Assembly: GCF_005925325.1 (NCBI RefSeq)
Contig: NZ_SRMP01000003.1
Coordinates: 1-64,000, forward strand
Source of the DNA: Pedobacter helvus
GTDB taxonomy: Bacteria; Bacteroidota; Bacteroidia; Sphingobacteriales; Sphingobacteriaceae
Direction: 5' to 3'
Length of the DNA: 64,000 bases
The translations under genes were made by a program, and so were the position numbers. The notes beneath the pieces were generated by a model. It was not told the DNA's origin, did not search any database, and saw only the letters and a program-made list of their open reading frames with translations. This document shows positions 34,222-43,212 of the stretch, piece after piece (position 1 is the first letter of the stretch; each line of letters opens with the position of its first letter).

Positions 34222-36651
34222 ATGAAGATCATGGAAATTGAAAACCCAATATACATCCCTTTAGAAAATGTAGATAGCGAACATTGTGCACTCATTGTCG
34301 ACAAAGGTTTAGCAGAAATCAAGGAAATCAGTTCTCACAAGGTAGAATTGAATAACCATAGAGCTATTGTTGCAGCTAAGAAATATCCTGAAGAAGCAGT
34401 ACAAGCAGCAGTAAAACAGATTAGAGGTTTAGGTTATGACGTTACTACTGTTAAACAAACTTTTCCCGTAACGAATATGTCTTGTGCTTCTTGCGCAGCT
34501 AATACCGAAGCTACTTTGAACAATCAGGTGGGCGTAGTAAGGGCGGAAGTAAATTATGCAAATACGTTAGCAAAAGTAGAATATATCCCGAGCTTGGTAA
34601 CTGCACAACAGTTGAAAGAAGCAGTGCAAGCCGCAGGTTATGATTTATTGATTAACGACAGCAACGAAGCCAAAGAATCATTAGCAGATATTAAAGCAAC
34701 CCAATATAAGGCACTAAGAAAACGAGCTATTGGCGCTTTAGTTTTAGCCGTTCCGCTTTTTGTGCTAGGTATGTTTTTTATGGATATACCTTACGCAAAT
34801 TACATGATGTGGGCCTTAGCTACCCCAATGATTTTTATTTACGGCAGGCAATTCTTTGTTGGTGCTTGGAAACAAGCCAAACATCGCTCTGCGAATATGG
34901 ATACCTTGGTTGCTATAAGTACTGGGACTGCTTATATTTACAGTGTACTGATTACGCTTTTTCCAAATTTCATGCATCGAATGGGCATCCATTCTCATGT
35001 TTATTTCGAGGCTGCTGGCATTGTCATTGCCTTTATCCTTTTAGGAAAACTTTTGGAAGAAAAAGCAAAAGGTAACACTTCTTCAGCCATTAAAAAACTG
35101 ATCGGCCTACAACCAAAACATGTTACTATTGTCCATGAAAACGGCCATCAAATGCAAATTGATATCAGTTCGGTTAAGGTTGGCGACATTCTTTTAGTAA
35201 AACCTGGCGAGCGTATTGCTGTAGATGGTTCTGTAATTAGTGGCAGCTCTTACATAGACGAAAGCATGATTAGTGGCGAGCCTATTCCTGTTGCTAAAAC
35301 TGAAGGTACTGCAGTATTTGCCGGAACCATTAACCAAAAAGGAAGTTTTCAGTTTAAAGCCGAAAAAGTTGGCAGCGACACTATTCTGGCCCATATTGTT
35401 AAAATGGTGGAAGATGCGCAAGGTAGTAAAGCGCCTGTACAAAAATTAGTAGATAAAATTGCCGCTGTTTTTGTCCCTATCGTAATCGGCATTTCGATCT
35501 TAAGCTTGCTTCTTTGGGTAATTTTGGGTGGCGAGAATGGTTTAAGCCAAGGAATAGTTGCCTTTGTAACTGTGTTGGTAATTGCCTGCCCTTGTGCTTT
35601 AGGTTTGGCAACACCTACCGCAATTATGGTTGGTGTGGGCAAAGGTGCCGAAAAAGGAATTTTAATTAAGGATGCCGAAAGTTTAGAGCTAGCGAAGAAA
35701 GTAAATGCAATTATTCTTGATAAAACGGGAACCATTACCGAAGGCAAACCAAAAGTTACAGCCATTAAATGGTTCGAGGACTTTAGTGAGCAACATCAGC
35801 ACATACTTTATAGTATCGAAAAATCTTCGGAACATCCTTTGGCAGACGCAATTACAGCACACTTAAAAGATAGCTCACAGTTTTTAAAAGGCGTTATTAT
35901 AGAAAATATTAGCGGACAAGGCATTGAAGGAAAGTTTGAGCAACGGACCTACGTTATCGGAAATGAACTGTTGGCCAAAGAACGAAATATCGAAATTTCG
36001 GCAGCAGCGAAAAACTGGATTGAACAGCAACTGGAAGTAGCACAAACAGTAGTTCTTTTCTGTGATGATCAAAAAGTGTTAGCTGCCATCGCAATTGCCG
36101 ATCAGATTAAAGCTACCTCGCAACAAGCCGTACAACAACTTCAAAAAGATGGCATCACAGTTTATATGCTTACTGGCGATAATGAACAAACTGCGAAAGC
36201 AGTAGCCGACCAGCTCGGGATTGACGAATACAGTGCAAATGTACTGCCCTCAGACAAAGCGACTTTCGTTAAAAAATTACAACAACAAAATAATGTAGTA
36301 GCAATGGTAGGCGACGGAATAAACGACAGTACGGCACTAGCGCAAGCAGATGTAAGTATCGCAATGGGCAAAGGAAGTGACATTGCCATGGACGTAGCTA
36401 AAATGACCATCATTTCTTCGGACTTAACTAAAATTCCTGAAGCAATGCATTTGTCAAAAAATACAGTACAGGCTATTAAACAGAACTTATTCTGGGCGTT
36501 TATTTACAACATCATCGGCATTCCTATTGCAGCCGGGATATTGTTTCCAGTTAACGGTTTCTTATTAGATCCAATGTGGGCTGGAGCGGCAATGGCACTA
36601 AGTTCGGTAAGCGTGGTGAGCAATAGCTTAAGATTGAAATGGAAGAAATAA
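34222..36651 (+). CDS. copA: Copper-translocating P-type ATPase
   Basis: An 809-residue P1B-type ATPase. The N-terminus has a degenerate metal-binding domain (residues 10-85; the CxxC is reduced to DSEHC) followed by an intact HMA domain with MSCASCA. Eight transmembrane helices are present; the sixth carries ACPCALGLATPT. The phosphorylation site is LDKTGTITEG and the ATP-binding loop has SEHPLA and GDGINDS. YN in helix 7 and MALSS in helix 8 mark the Cu+ (P1B-1) class. It exports Cu+ from the cytoplasm. I chose ATG 34222 over an in-frame TTG at 34210; ATG 34231 is also possible. A small HMA gene follows. Confidence 0.93.
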   Translation: MKIMEIENPIYIPLENVDSEHCALIVDKGLAEIKEISSHKVELNNHRAIVAAKKYPEEAVQAAVKQIRGLGYDVTTVKQTFPVTNMSCASCAANTEATLNNQVGVVRAEVNYANTLAKVEYIPSLVTAQQLKEAVQAAGYDLLINDSNEAKESLADIKATQYKALRKRAIGALVLAVPLFVLGMFFMDIPYANYMMWALATPMIFIYGRQFFVGAWKQAKHRSANMDTLVAISTGTAYIYSVLITLFPNFMHRMGIHSHVYFEAAGIVIAFILLGKLLEEKAKGNTSSAIKKLIGLQPKHVTIVHENGHQMQIDISSVKVGDILLVKPGERIAVDGSVISGSSYIDESMISGEPIPVAKTEGTAVFAGTINQKGSFQFKAEKVGSDTILAHIVKMVEDAQGSKAPVQKLVDKIAAVFVPIVIGISILSLLLWVILGGENGLSQGIVAFVTVLVIACPCALGLATPTAIMVGVGKGAEKGILIKDAESLELAKKVNAIILDKTGTITEGKPKVTAIKWFEDFSEQHQHILYSIEKSSEHPLADAITAHLKDSSQFLKGVIIENISGQGIEGKFEQRTYVIGNELLAKERNIEISAAAKNWIEQQLEVAQTVVLFCDDQKVLAAIAIADQIKATSQQAVQQLQKDGITVYMLTGDNEQTAKAVADQLGIDEYSANVLPSDKATFVKKLQQQNNVVAMVGDGINDSTALAQADVSIAMGKGSDIAMDVAKMTIISSDLTKIPEAMHLSKNTVQAIKQNLFWAFIYNIIGIPIAAGILFPVNGFLLDPMWAGAAMALSSVSVVSNSLRLKWKK

Positions 36652-36699
36652 CAATTGTTTGATTGTTACATTGCTAAATTGTTAGTCTTTTAAAACTCT

Positions 36700-36727
36700 T
36701 TAATTTTTACTTTAAACTTTTTACTTA
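36700..36727. repeat. AT-rich element resembling 5257-5286
   Basis: The stretch TTTAATTTTTACTTTAAACT and its flank closely resemble the right arm and flank of the inverted repeat at 5206-5286 (TTTTAATTTTTACTTTTAAC). Two copies in unrelated intergenic gaps point to a scattered AT-rich repeat. Confidence 0.4.
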
Positions 36728-36731
36728 ACAA

Positions 36732-36941
36732 ATGGATACACTAAAATTTAAAACAACAATAAACTGCAGCGCATGTGTTGCCAAAGTTACACCTGTTCTT
36801 AATGAGCAAGAAAACGTAAACAATTGGTCGGTAAACACTGAAAATCCTGATAAGGTATTAACGGTAGAAGGAGAGCATATCGATGAAGCGGATTTAGTAA
36901 AATCTTTATCGAAGGTTGGCTATAAAGCCGAAAGGATTTAG
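36732..36941 (+). CDS. Heavy-metal-associated (HMA) domain protein
   Basis: A 69-residue stand-alone HMA domain with the metal-binding motif NCSAC (CxxC at about residues 12-15) and the usual beta-alpha-beta-beta-alpha-beta pattern ending in KVGYKAERI. It most likely acts as a small copper chaperone handing Cu+ to the ATPase encoded 80 bp upstream on the same strand, or as a sequestering protein. The motif lacks the common Met before the first Cys (it is INCSAC), so metal preference is not certain. Confidence 0.85.
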   Translation: MDTLKFKTTINCSACVAKVTPVLNEQENVNNWSVNTENPDKVLTVEGEHIDEADLVKSLSKVGYKAERI

Positions 36942-36951
36942 AAATACAGCT

Positions 36952-37014
36952 GTTATTCTGAGTATAGCGAAGAATCTATTATAGCGTACAGATTCCTCGC
37001 AAACTCGGAATGAC
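36952..37014. repeat. Interspersed palindromic repeat, copy 2
   Basis: Arms at 36952-36977 (GTTATTCTGAGTATAGCGAA...) and 36990-37014 are imperfect inverted copies of a GTCATTCCGAGTTTGCGAGG-type word ending in AATCT. It lies between the convergent HMA and GDPD genes and belongs to the same class as 5922-5987 and 56036-56110. Confidence 0.55.
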
Positions 37015-37023
37015 AAATCAGCT

Positions 37024-37920
37024 TTACTTAATCTCCGCCATTAAATTTGGATAATCGGTTACAATACCATCAACGCCAAGGTTTTTAAGGTAGATGATGT
37101 CTTTAGCTGTATTAACCGTCCAAGGAATAATTTTGACACCCGCAGCATGACATTTATCTACCAAACCTTTACCTACTAAGGCCATATACGGACTGTAGAT
37201 TGTTGGTGTAAAACCCAATGCTTTAATGTTGTTTTCAAAATCTTCTTTTTCATCAATCCCTAAAGAAGTGGGTATGTTAGGATATTTTTTGTGTAAATAT
37301 TGTAAGCTACGGATATCGAACGAGTGAATAGTTACTCGATTTTCTAATTTCTTCGCTTTTACAATGGCCATGATTAGCTCTACATATTCTTCGGGGCTAG
37401 GCTGAAATTCTCCATCGCCTTTTCGGATTAACTTTGTTTCGATATTATAGTGAGGCTTCGCCATTTTTTTTCGTTTCGAGGCAAAGAACTCAACCTTATC
37501 TATAAGCTCACTTAACAAAGGTTTTTCCACCCTAAACTTCTCTTGATGCGGAAATCTCGGATTGGCTTTTGAACCCACATCAAACTGTCTCACCTCATCG
37601 TAATTCATCTTATAGATGTTAAATTTCTTCTCGTTCTTTAACGTGATTTCATCACCATTTGGCGAAATACTAATGGTATGGTTAAAGTATGGTTCTTGAG
37701 AAACCACCACTTGCTTATCTTTAGAAATCACCACCTCCATTTTTAAGGTTGTCACCCCATTTTCCAAAGCTTTGATCATTCCCGGAATAGTATTTTCGGG
37801 CATTAAGCCTCTTGCACCACGATTGCCCTGTACTTCGAAAACTACTGGAACTTTCTTTTGAGCAAATGTTAACTGAGCTATAGCAACTACTAATAAAAAC
37901 GGAAGGATGATTTTTTTCAT
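37024..37920 (-). CDS. GDPD-family protein with substituted active site
   Basis: A 298-residue exported protein of the glycerophosphodiester phosphodiesterase family. The signal peptide ends near residue 20 (LTFAQ). The fold is well preserved: PENTIPGM at 41-48, IETK with Glu161, HSFD at 199-202 and VDGIVTDYPN at the end. However, the catalytic HRG is NRG (Asn33), the E-x-D pair is Lys60/Glu62, and the HD pair is Gln75/Glu76. Activity on glycerophosphodiesters is therefore doubtful, and it may bind rather than cleave. I chose ATG 37920 because the signal peptide follows; an in-frame codon at 37965 is unlikely. Confidence 0.85.
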   Translation of the reverse strand: MKKIILPFLLVVAIAQLTFAQKKVPVVFEVQGNRGARGLMPENTIPGMIKALENGVTTLKMEVVISKDKQVVVSQEPYFNHTISISPNGDEITLKNEKKFNIYKMNYDEVRQFDVGSKANPRFPHQEKFRVEKPLLSELIDKVEFFASKRKKMAKPHYNIETKLIRKGDGEFQPSPEEYVELIMAIVKAKKLENRVTIHSFDIRSLQYLHKKYPNIPTSLGIDEKEDFENNIKALGFTPTIYSPYMALVGKGLVDKCHAAGVKIIPWTVNTAKDIIYLKNLGVDGIVTDYPNLMAEIK

Positions 37921-38086
37921 AATATCTAATTTAAGGAAGCTTAAATAAGCAAACGATACTTGCAAGTATAATAGTTTTACTCAAAAATCAGTAAATAAGA
38001 CCACTCTTAAAACTAAAAAAGGACTTCAACTACTGTCGAAATCCTTTGTTTATGTTTGATATTTGGTTTCTGAAAAAGCTTTGTTA

Positions 38087-38941
38087 CTATCTTTCAGCAA
38101 CCGTAAATATTTGAGTAATAATGTTCCAAGTAGCATCAGCTTGGCGCTCCCAAATGAATACGTAGTTAAAGCTTTCGCGTAAATTAGCTTTATAATCTAT
38201 AGTTGCCAAACCGTAAGTATATGCAAAGTCTCCGCCTAAAGCTTTATCTGTTTGGGTAGTTTTCAAATTGATTTTATCTATCACTCGGTTATTGAATGCT
38301 AAAATAGCGTCTTTACCAATAATAGCTTCTGTACCTGGAAACAACAAACGAGCATCTGGATTGATGAAACCAGTAAAAGCTTGTACACCATGAGTTTTAA
38401 GCATGGTATTCAAAGTTTTTTCTGTGCTAGTAATAATATCAGTAGCTGCTTTTAGATCTTTTGCAGAAGCGAATTTAGGACTATGTGTTCCGGTTGGCTC
38501 TACGAAAGTATTTTTTGGTTCTTTTCCTTTGATTGGCTTTATAGCATCAGTACCTAAATCGATTACCAATTTCCATTCGCCATCTTTACCTTTCCATACC
38601 GATAGGTAATGACCAAAAGTTTTACCATCGGCAACATAACTACCTGATGTAAAACCCCAATCTCTGCTTTTAGACAAGCGAGCGTAGTTAGGTTCCCAAG
38701 TTATATTTTTCGTGTCTGGTGCGGTTGCGAAAAATTTCTTTGCATTAACCGGATTTGGGCGAAAAACGATACCGTCTGGTGCTGCAAACTCGGTAAAAGC
38801 TGCATTTTGACCATCTTTTGCTAATTTTTGAGCGAAAGCTTTTTCAGTACTGATTAATGATTTTACCGTACCGTCTGATTTTTGTGCGTATACGTTTGCA
38901 GTTACAGCAACGGCCAATATTGAAAGATATATTTTGTTCAT
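38087..38941 (-). CDS. Exported NTF2/SnoaL-like (DUF4440-type) protein
   Basis: A 284-residue exported protein with a signal peptide (about residues 1-19, ending NVYAQ) and two consecutive NTF2-like (DUF4440/SnoaL-type) domains: roughly 25-140 and 160-280. Each half opens with a helix (STEKAFAQKLAKDGQNAAF; STEKTLNTMLKTHGVQAFTG) and contains DGIVFRPNP/DARLLFPGTE-type turns, so the protein looks like an internal duplication. Such domains bind small hydrophobic ligands or act as enzymes; no catalytic role is assigned. It stands alone between leftward genes. Confidence 0.78.
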   Translation of the reverse strand: MNKIYLSILAVAVTANVYAQKSDGTVKSLISTEKAFAQKLAKDGQNAAFTEFAAPDGIVFRPNPVNAKKFFATAPDTKNITWEPNYARLSKSRDWGFTSGSYVADGKTFGHYLSVWKGKDGEWKLVIDLGTDAIKPIKGKEPKNTFVEPTGTHSPKFASAKDLKAATDIITSTEKTLNTMLKTHGVQAFTGFINPDARLLFPGTEAIIGKDAILAFNNRVIDKINLKTTQTDKALGGDFAYTYGLATIDYKANLRESFNYVFIWERQADATWNIITQIFTVAER

Positions 38942-39090
38942 GATAATTTTTTGTACTACGAATTTATAATTTGAACTGTTTTGAATAATAAAAAGTAATT
39001 AACAATTGCACATTTGGGTTAATGGATAATGGTTTTATGGTTGATAGATAATAGCTATTGATCATAGAACTATCAACTATTAACCATAAA

Positions 39091-40080
39091 CTATTGGCTT
39101 GACTTCTCTCTAAAAATGGTTTCCAATACTGTTTGCCCAACTGCCTTTAGTGTGTTTTTGTCGATATTATTTAAGTTATCTAACTGCGTATGCCAATTGC
39201 TGTAAAAGCCGGCAGCGTCTGAATAATGAATAATATCAATTGCGGGTATACCAGCTTGGTTAATCCAATAATGATCATCTATGAGTTGGCCAGAAGTTAC
39301 GTTGATAAAGTAATTGCCATAACCAATTTCACTGGCAATACTCCAAACTTTGCTTATCACACTTGGTGCATACTGCCTAGATACAGCATCTTGTGTAAAC
39401 TGCGCATTTGCCCCACCAACCATATCTAAATTAATGGCGTATAAAGGCTTGCCATACTTTGTTGTCTGATTTTTAGCCCAATGCTGCGACCCTAAACACC
39501 ATGTAGTTTCATGGGGAGTTTCATCGTTAGCACTACCATAATCCTCCAAATCCCAAAGAATAAAATCTACACCAACTTCTGGTTGCTTCTGTTGGATTTG
39601 ACGAGCCAATTCCAAAATTACAGCTACGCCACTCGCTCCATCATTAGCCGCATCAAAGTGTTTATCTCTCATGCCAATGTTTGGATCTTCATCCGAAAAT
39701 GGACGGGCATCCCAATGGGCTGTAACTAAAACTCGTTGTTTCTTTTCAGGATAAAAAGCAGCAATGATATTCTTCAGCTGGTGCGTTTTACCATCGTAGG
39801 TTTTAGTTGGCACTTGCTGTACAGAAACCTCTCCGCCAAAAGATTTCAGCTTTGCTACCAAGTAGTCCGCAGTTTTTGCATGCGCCGGAGTAGATGGAAT
39901 ACGAGGACCAAAATCTACTTGAGCTTTGGTATAAGCGTAAGCACTATCCGCATTAAATTCCGGAGATTGTAGTTTTACCTCTGCTGTGGTATTTCCTTCG
40001 TCTGTTGGCTTGTTCTGTTGGCAAGATTGTAGGCCTGCCGCAACCAAAAACGATACAACTAATACCTGATTTAATTTCAT
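39091..40080 (-). CDS. M28 family lipoprotein, glutaminyl cyclase-like
   Basis: A 329-residue lipoprotein: signal peptide with lipobox LQSC (Cys20). The zinc-binding set of M28 aminopeptidases and bacterial glutaminyl cyclases is intact: AHWDARPF, NDGASGVAV, WDLEDYGS, NLDMVGG and DIIHYSD. The layout, with DSDEDPN-like loops and a single metal pattern, resembles glutaminyl-peptide cyclotransferases more than broad aminopeptidases. It probably forms N-terminal pyroglutamate on exported proteins in the periplasm. It precedes no partner gene, and cysS lies immediately upstream. Confidence 0.85.
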   Translation of the reverse strand: MKLNQVLVVSFLVAAGLQSCQQNKPTDEGNTTAEVKLQSPEFNADSAYAYTKAQVDFGPRIPSTPAHAKTADYLVAKLKSFGGEVSVQQVPTKTYDGKTHQLKNIIAAFYPEKKQRVLVTAHWDARPFSDEDPNIGMRDKHFDAANDGASGVAVILELARQIQQKQPEVGVDFILWDLEDYGSANDETPHETTWCLGSQHWAKNQTTKYGKPLYAINLDMVGGANAQFTQDAVSRQYAPSVISKVWSIASEIGYGNYFINVTSGQLIDDHYWINQAGIPAIDIIHYSDAAGFYSNWHTQLDNLNNIDKNTLKAVGQTVLETIFREKSSQ

Positions 40081-40106
40081 TCCTATTTGTATTATCTATA
40101 TAACAA

Positions 40107-41567
40107 TTACATTTTACTCCACGTAGTGCCTTCTTTACTATCTTTTAATTGGATGCCGATTTTCTGTAAGCCTAAACGGATAGAATCTGAAGTTGCGTAA
40201 TCTTTATTTTCTTTTGCTTCTTTACGCAGATCAATTACCATTTCTAAAATTTCATTCAGCTCTAGATTAGAGCTCTCTTCATCCTTCAGACCAAAAATAT
40301 CGAATACAAATTCGTTGATCAAAGCCTTCAATTTCTCTAATTCTTCAGCAGTAATTTTAGCAGAACCATCATAAACCGTATTGATAATTCTAGCCGCTTC
40401 AAACAACTCAGCAATAGCCACCGGACTATTGAAATCGTCATTCATTGCATTTATACACTTCTCACGAAGCGGCTCGATTGCGATATCTCCATCAACAGAA
40501 GGCATCAGTTTTGGCAACAAAGCAACAGCGTTCATTAGCCTTCTGAAACCTTTTTCCGAAGCATCCAAAGCATCATTACTGAAATCTAGTGTGCTGCGGT
40601 AATGCGCCTGTAACATGAAAAACTTCACCGTCATTGGACTGTAGCCTTTACGCAATAATGGATGATCTCCCGTGAATAATTCACCTGGCAAAAAGCCATT
40701 ACCAGCCGATTTAGACATACGTGTACCGTTTACCGTTAGCATATTGGTGTGCATCCAGTACTTTGCCGGCTGGTGACTTGAACAAGCCTCTGATTGAGCA
40801 ATTTCGTTGGTGTGATGCGTTGCCGCCAAATCCATTCCACCACCATGAATATCGAACTCACTTCCCAAATACTTAGCACTCATTGCAGAACATTCGATAT
40901 GCCAGCCTGGAAAGCCCATGCCCCAAGGCGATTGCCATTGCATCAGCGTTTCTGGTTTCGCTTTAATCCAAAGGGCAAAATCTAAACGACCTTTTTTATC
41001 ATCTTGTCCACTTAGCTCTCTCGTATTTTCAAGTAAATCTTCTAGCTTACGATTGGTCAAAATGGTATAATTATATTCCTTACTGTATTTTTCTACATCA
41101 AAATAAATGGTTCCATCTACCTCGTAAGCATAGCCATTATCGATAATTTTTTTCACCATTTCGATCTGCTCAATAATGTGACCAGTTGCCGTAGGCTCAA
41201 TGCTTGGCGGCAATGTATTGAACATCCTTAACACATCGTGGAAACCCAGTGTATATTTCTGTACAATTTCCATGGGTTCTAATTGCTCTAACTTGGCACG
41301 TTTTGCAAATTTATCATCGCCCTCATCTCTATCACCTTCTAAGTGACCGGCATCGGTAATGTTGCGCACATAGCGAACTTTGTAGCCACTATATTTTAAG
41401 TAGCGGAAAATTAAATCGAATGAAATAAAAGTACGACAGTTACCCAAATGAACATCACTGTAAACGGTTGGACCGCACACGTACATACCAACGTGTGGTG
41501 CATTTAAAGGTTCAAAAACTTCCTTTTTACGTGTTAATGTGTTGTATAACTGTAACTCTTGTATCAT
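40107..41567 (-). CDS. cysS: Cysteinyl-tRNA synthetase
   Basis: A 486-residue class Ia synthetase. The zinc-ligand CGPTVYSD and the HIGH-type HLGN lie near residues 31-44, WHIECSAMS and HGGGMDL supply the remaining zinc ligands, and KMSKS appears as RMSKSAGN. The anticodon-binding C-terminal domain is complete. It charges tRNA-Cys in the cytoplasm. A TACATTTG promoter word lies only four bases upstream of the ATG, so the mRNA is nearly leaderless. The M28 gene follows 27 bp downstream. Confidence 0.97.
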   Translation of the reverse strand: MIQELQLYNTLTRKKEVFEPLNAPHVGMYVCGPTVYSDVHLGNCRTFISFDLIFRYLKYSGYKVRYVRNITDAGHLEGDRDEGDDKFAKRAKLEQLEPMEIVQKYTLGFHDVLRMFNTLPPSIEPTATGHIIEQIEMVKKIIDNGYAYEVDGTIYFDVEKYSKEYNYTILTNRKLEDLLENTRELSGQDDKKGRLDFALWIKAKPETLMQWQSPWGMGFPGWHIECSAMSAKYLGSEFDIHGGGMDLAATHHTNEIAQSEACSSHQPAKYWMHTNMLTVNGTRMSKSAGNGFLPGELFTGDHPLLRKGYSPMTVKFFMLQAHYRSTLDFSNDALDASEKGFRRLMNAVALLPKLMPSVDGDIAIEPLREKCINAMNDDFNSPVAIAELFEAARIINTVYDGSAKITAEELEKLKALINEFVFDIFGLKDEESSNLELNEILEMVIDLRKEAKENKDYATSDSIRLGLQKIGIQLKDSKEGTTWSKM

Positions 41568-41571
41568 CTTG

Positions 41572-41579
41572 CAAATGTA
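41572..41579 (-). promoter_or_regulatory. Putative -7 element of cysS
   Basis: TACATTTG on the minus strand, ending four bases before the cysS ATG, matches TAnnTTTG. Confidence 0.45.
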
Positions 41580-42057
41580 TAGTTTTTACAAAGGAAAAGA
41601 TGTTAAGAGAATGTCTAAATTTAATTCTCTATTTTCTTGCAACCAAAAATCAATACTAAGGTCAATAAATAAGCGACTTCCACTACCTAAAACAAAAAAT
41701 GAAATGATTGACAACCTATTTAGCTCACTATTTTATAGTCCCTACATTAAAAATTACAAGACTGATAATAGCTCATTGGTATTAGAAGTGTATTGTAAAA
41801 ATAAGCGATGTGGCTATATCAATTTTACCAATGAGCGCCTCATTTCAATTATATCATTCGGGATAAGAAGTTTCAAGGGCAATGCCAAACGAGAAGCTGT
41901 TTATCTTCATTACAATGATAAAAAGCTATTTATCGTAAATAAAGCGACCAGCAAAACAATATTCAAAATCAAATGCAGCGAAGAGGTATTTAGAAGTATA
42001 AAAGCTAAATTAAACACTTTAAAATATACGTTTCTCGACAAACGAAATAATCATTAA
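41575..42057 (+). CDS. Orphan hypothetical protein
   Basis: A reading frame of about 160 residues between two leftward genes, on the opposite strand. The product is basic and AT-coded (Lys, Asn and Ile rich), with no signal peptide, membrane helix or known motif. Two starts are plausible: ATG 41575, used here, or ATG 41611, which has a purine-rich stretch before it. The cysS promoter overlaps the first start. Composition and lack of family resemblance suggest a recently acquired or lineage-specific gene. No function is proposed. Confidence 0.5.
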   Translation: MYSFYKGKDVKRMSKFNSLFSCNQKSILRSINKRLPLPKTKNEMIDNLFSSLFYSPYIKNYKTDNSSLVLEVYCKNKRCGYINFTNERLISIISFGIRSFKGNAKREAVYLHYNDKKLFIVNKATSKTIFKIKCSEEVFRSIKAKLNTLKYTFLDKRNNH

Positions 42058-42072
42058 AGGGGTTGTGATGAA

Positions 42073-43212
42073 TTAATCTTTTCCATCCTTTTCACCAGAA
42101 AAATTCAAACGTAAATCACTCCTTACCGGAAAATGATCTGATAATTTATCTTTAGAAATATGGTGGTTGATCACGTCAAAATCTTTCGTAGCCGCAATAT
42201 AATCAATCTGGAAATTTGGAAAAGCCCCGTTATAAGTTTTACCAAAACCACTACCCTTTTCCTTAAACGTATTTTTTAATGAACTGGTGATCTGTGTTAC
42301 ACAGTAAGAAGCCGGTGTATCATTAAAATCGCCCGCAATCACAAAAGGAAGTTTGCAATGCTGCATTTCACTTCTCATCATATTTACTTGTGCACTTCTC
42401 CGTTCAAAGGCAGCTTTTAACATACTCGCAATCCTTCTAGAGGATTTGTATTCTGGCCCCATCTTCTTTGCCACCTTGTCGATATAATCGTAATCTTCCT
42501 TTTGGAAAGAAATAGATTGCAAATGAACATTGTAAATACGGAAAACTTGACCTTTTACATCAATATCAGCGTAAATACTGCCATTACCTGCAAACTCTCC
42601 GAAAGATACTTTTCCTTTATCTTTAATGGGATAGCGAGAAAAGATAGCCAATCCCGCAGCTTCGTAATTGTTATCTACAGATGGCACAAAGTAGTAATGC
42701 TTCAGTTTCAGCCGTTTTTTTACACTATCAATTAAATCATACTCGCCCTTACGTCTGGTAAAAAACTCTTGAAAACAGATGACATCCGGACTTTGATCTT
42801 CAATTACTTTAATAATCTGGTCTCTAGTAGAAATATCGTTATTCTCACCGTACTTTTTAAACTGATGAACATTGTAGGTCATCATTCTCACATACTGTTC
42901 GTTATCTTTTGTAGTACTTCCTTCATCTCCAAAAAACTGATAAGTAGCCGTAAGTGTATTCCAGCCAAGTGCTATAAATGCCAGGGTAACAACCCCAAAT
43001 ATGAACCTACGGCGCAGAAACCAGAATAATACAAAAAGTAAATTCCCAACCAGTAGAAATGGATAACCTAGACCAGCAAAAGCGATCCAAATATCATCTC
43101 TAGGATCTGTTTGACCGGCAAGCATACCAACACCCAACCCTATAGCTGCGAGTACAGCTAAAAAGAGCATGATTTTGTCAAATAAAGGAAGCTTTGCTTT
43201 TTTACTAGTCAT
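42073..43212 (-). CDS. Endonuclease/exonuclease/phosphatase family membrane protein
   Basis: A 379-residue protein with three hydrophobic N-terminal segments (about 10-110) and a C-terminal EEP domain. Catalytic motifs are intact: MTYNVHQFKKYG, CFQEFF, AGDFNDTPAS, and SDHFPVRSDL at the end. EEP domains hydrolyse phosphodiester or phosphomonoester bonds in nucleic acids, phosphoinositides or sphingomyelin; the substrate here is unknown. The domain is likely periplasmic or cytoplasmic-face, depending on topology. Its start codon overlaps the rhomboid stop codon by one base (TGATG), ending the mutL–rhomboid operon. Confidence 0.85.
   Translation of the reverse strand: MTSKKAKLPLFDKIMLFLAVLAAIGLGVGMLAGQTDPRDDIWIAFAGLGYPFLLVGNLLFVLFWFLRRRFIFGVVTLAFIALGWNTLTATYQFFGDEGSTTKDNEQYVRMMTYNVHQFKKYGENNDISTRDQIIKVIEDQSPDVICFQEFFTRRKGEYDLIDSVKKRLKLKHYYFVPSVDNNYEAAGLAIFSRYPIKDKGKVSFGEFAGNGSIYADIDVKGQVFRIYNVHLQSISFQKEDYDYIDKVAKKMGPEYKSSRRIASMLKAAFERRSAQVNMMRSEMQHCKLPFVIAGDFNDTPASYCVTQITSSLKNTFKEKGSGFGKTYNGAFPNFQIDYIAATKDFDVINHHISKDKLSDHFPVRSDLRLNFSGEKDGKD

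Noticed and set aside
34222..36651. CueR- or CsoR-type operator before copA
   Set aside because: No matching palindrome of the known type was recognised; only an AT-rich stem structure is present.
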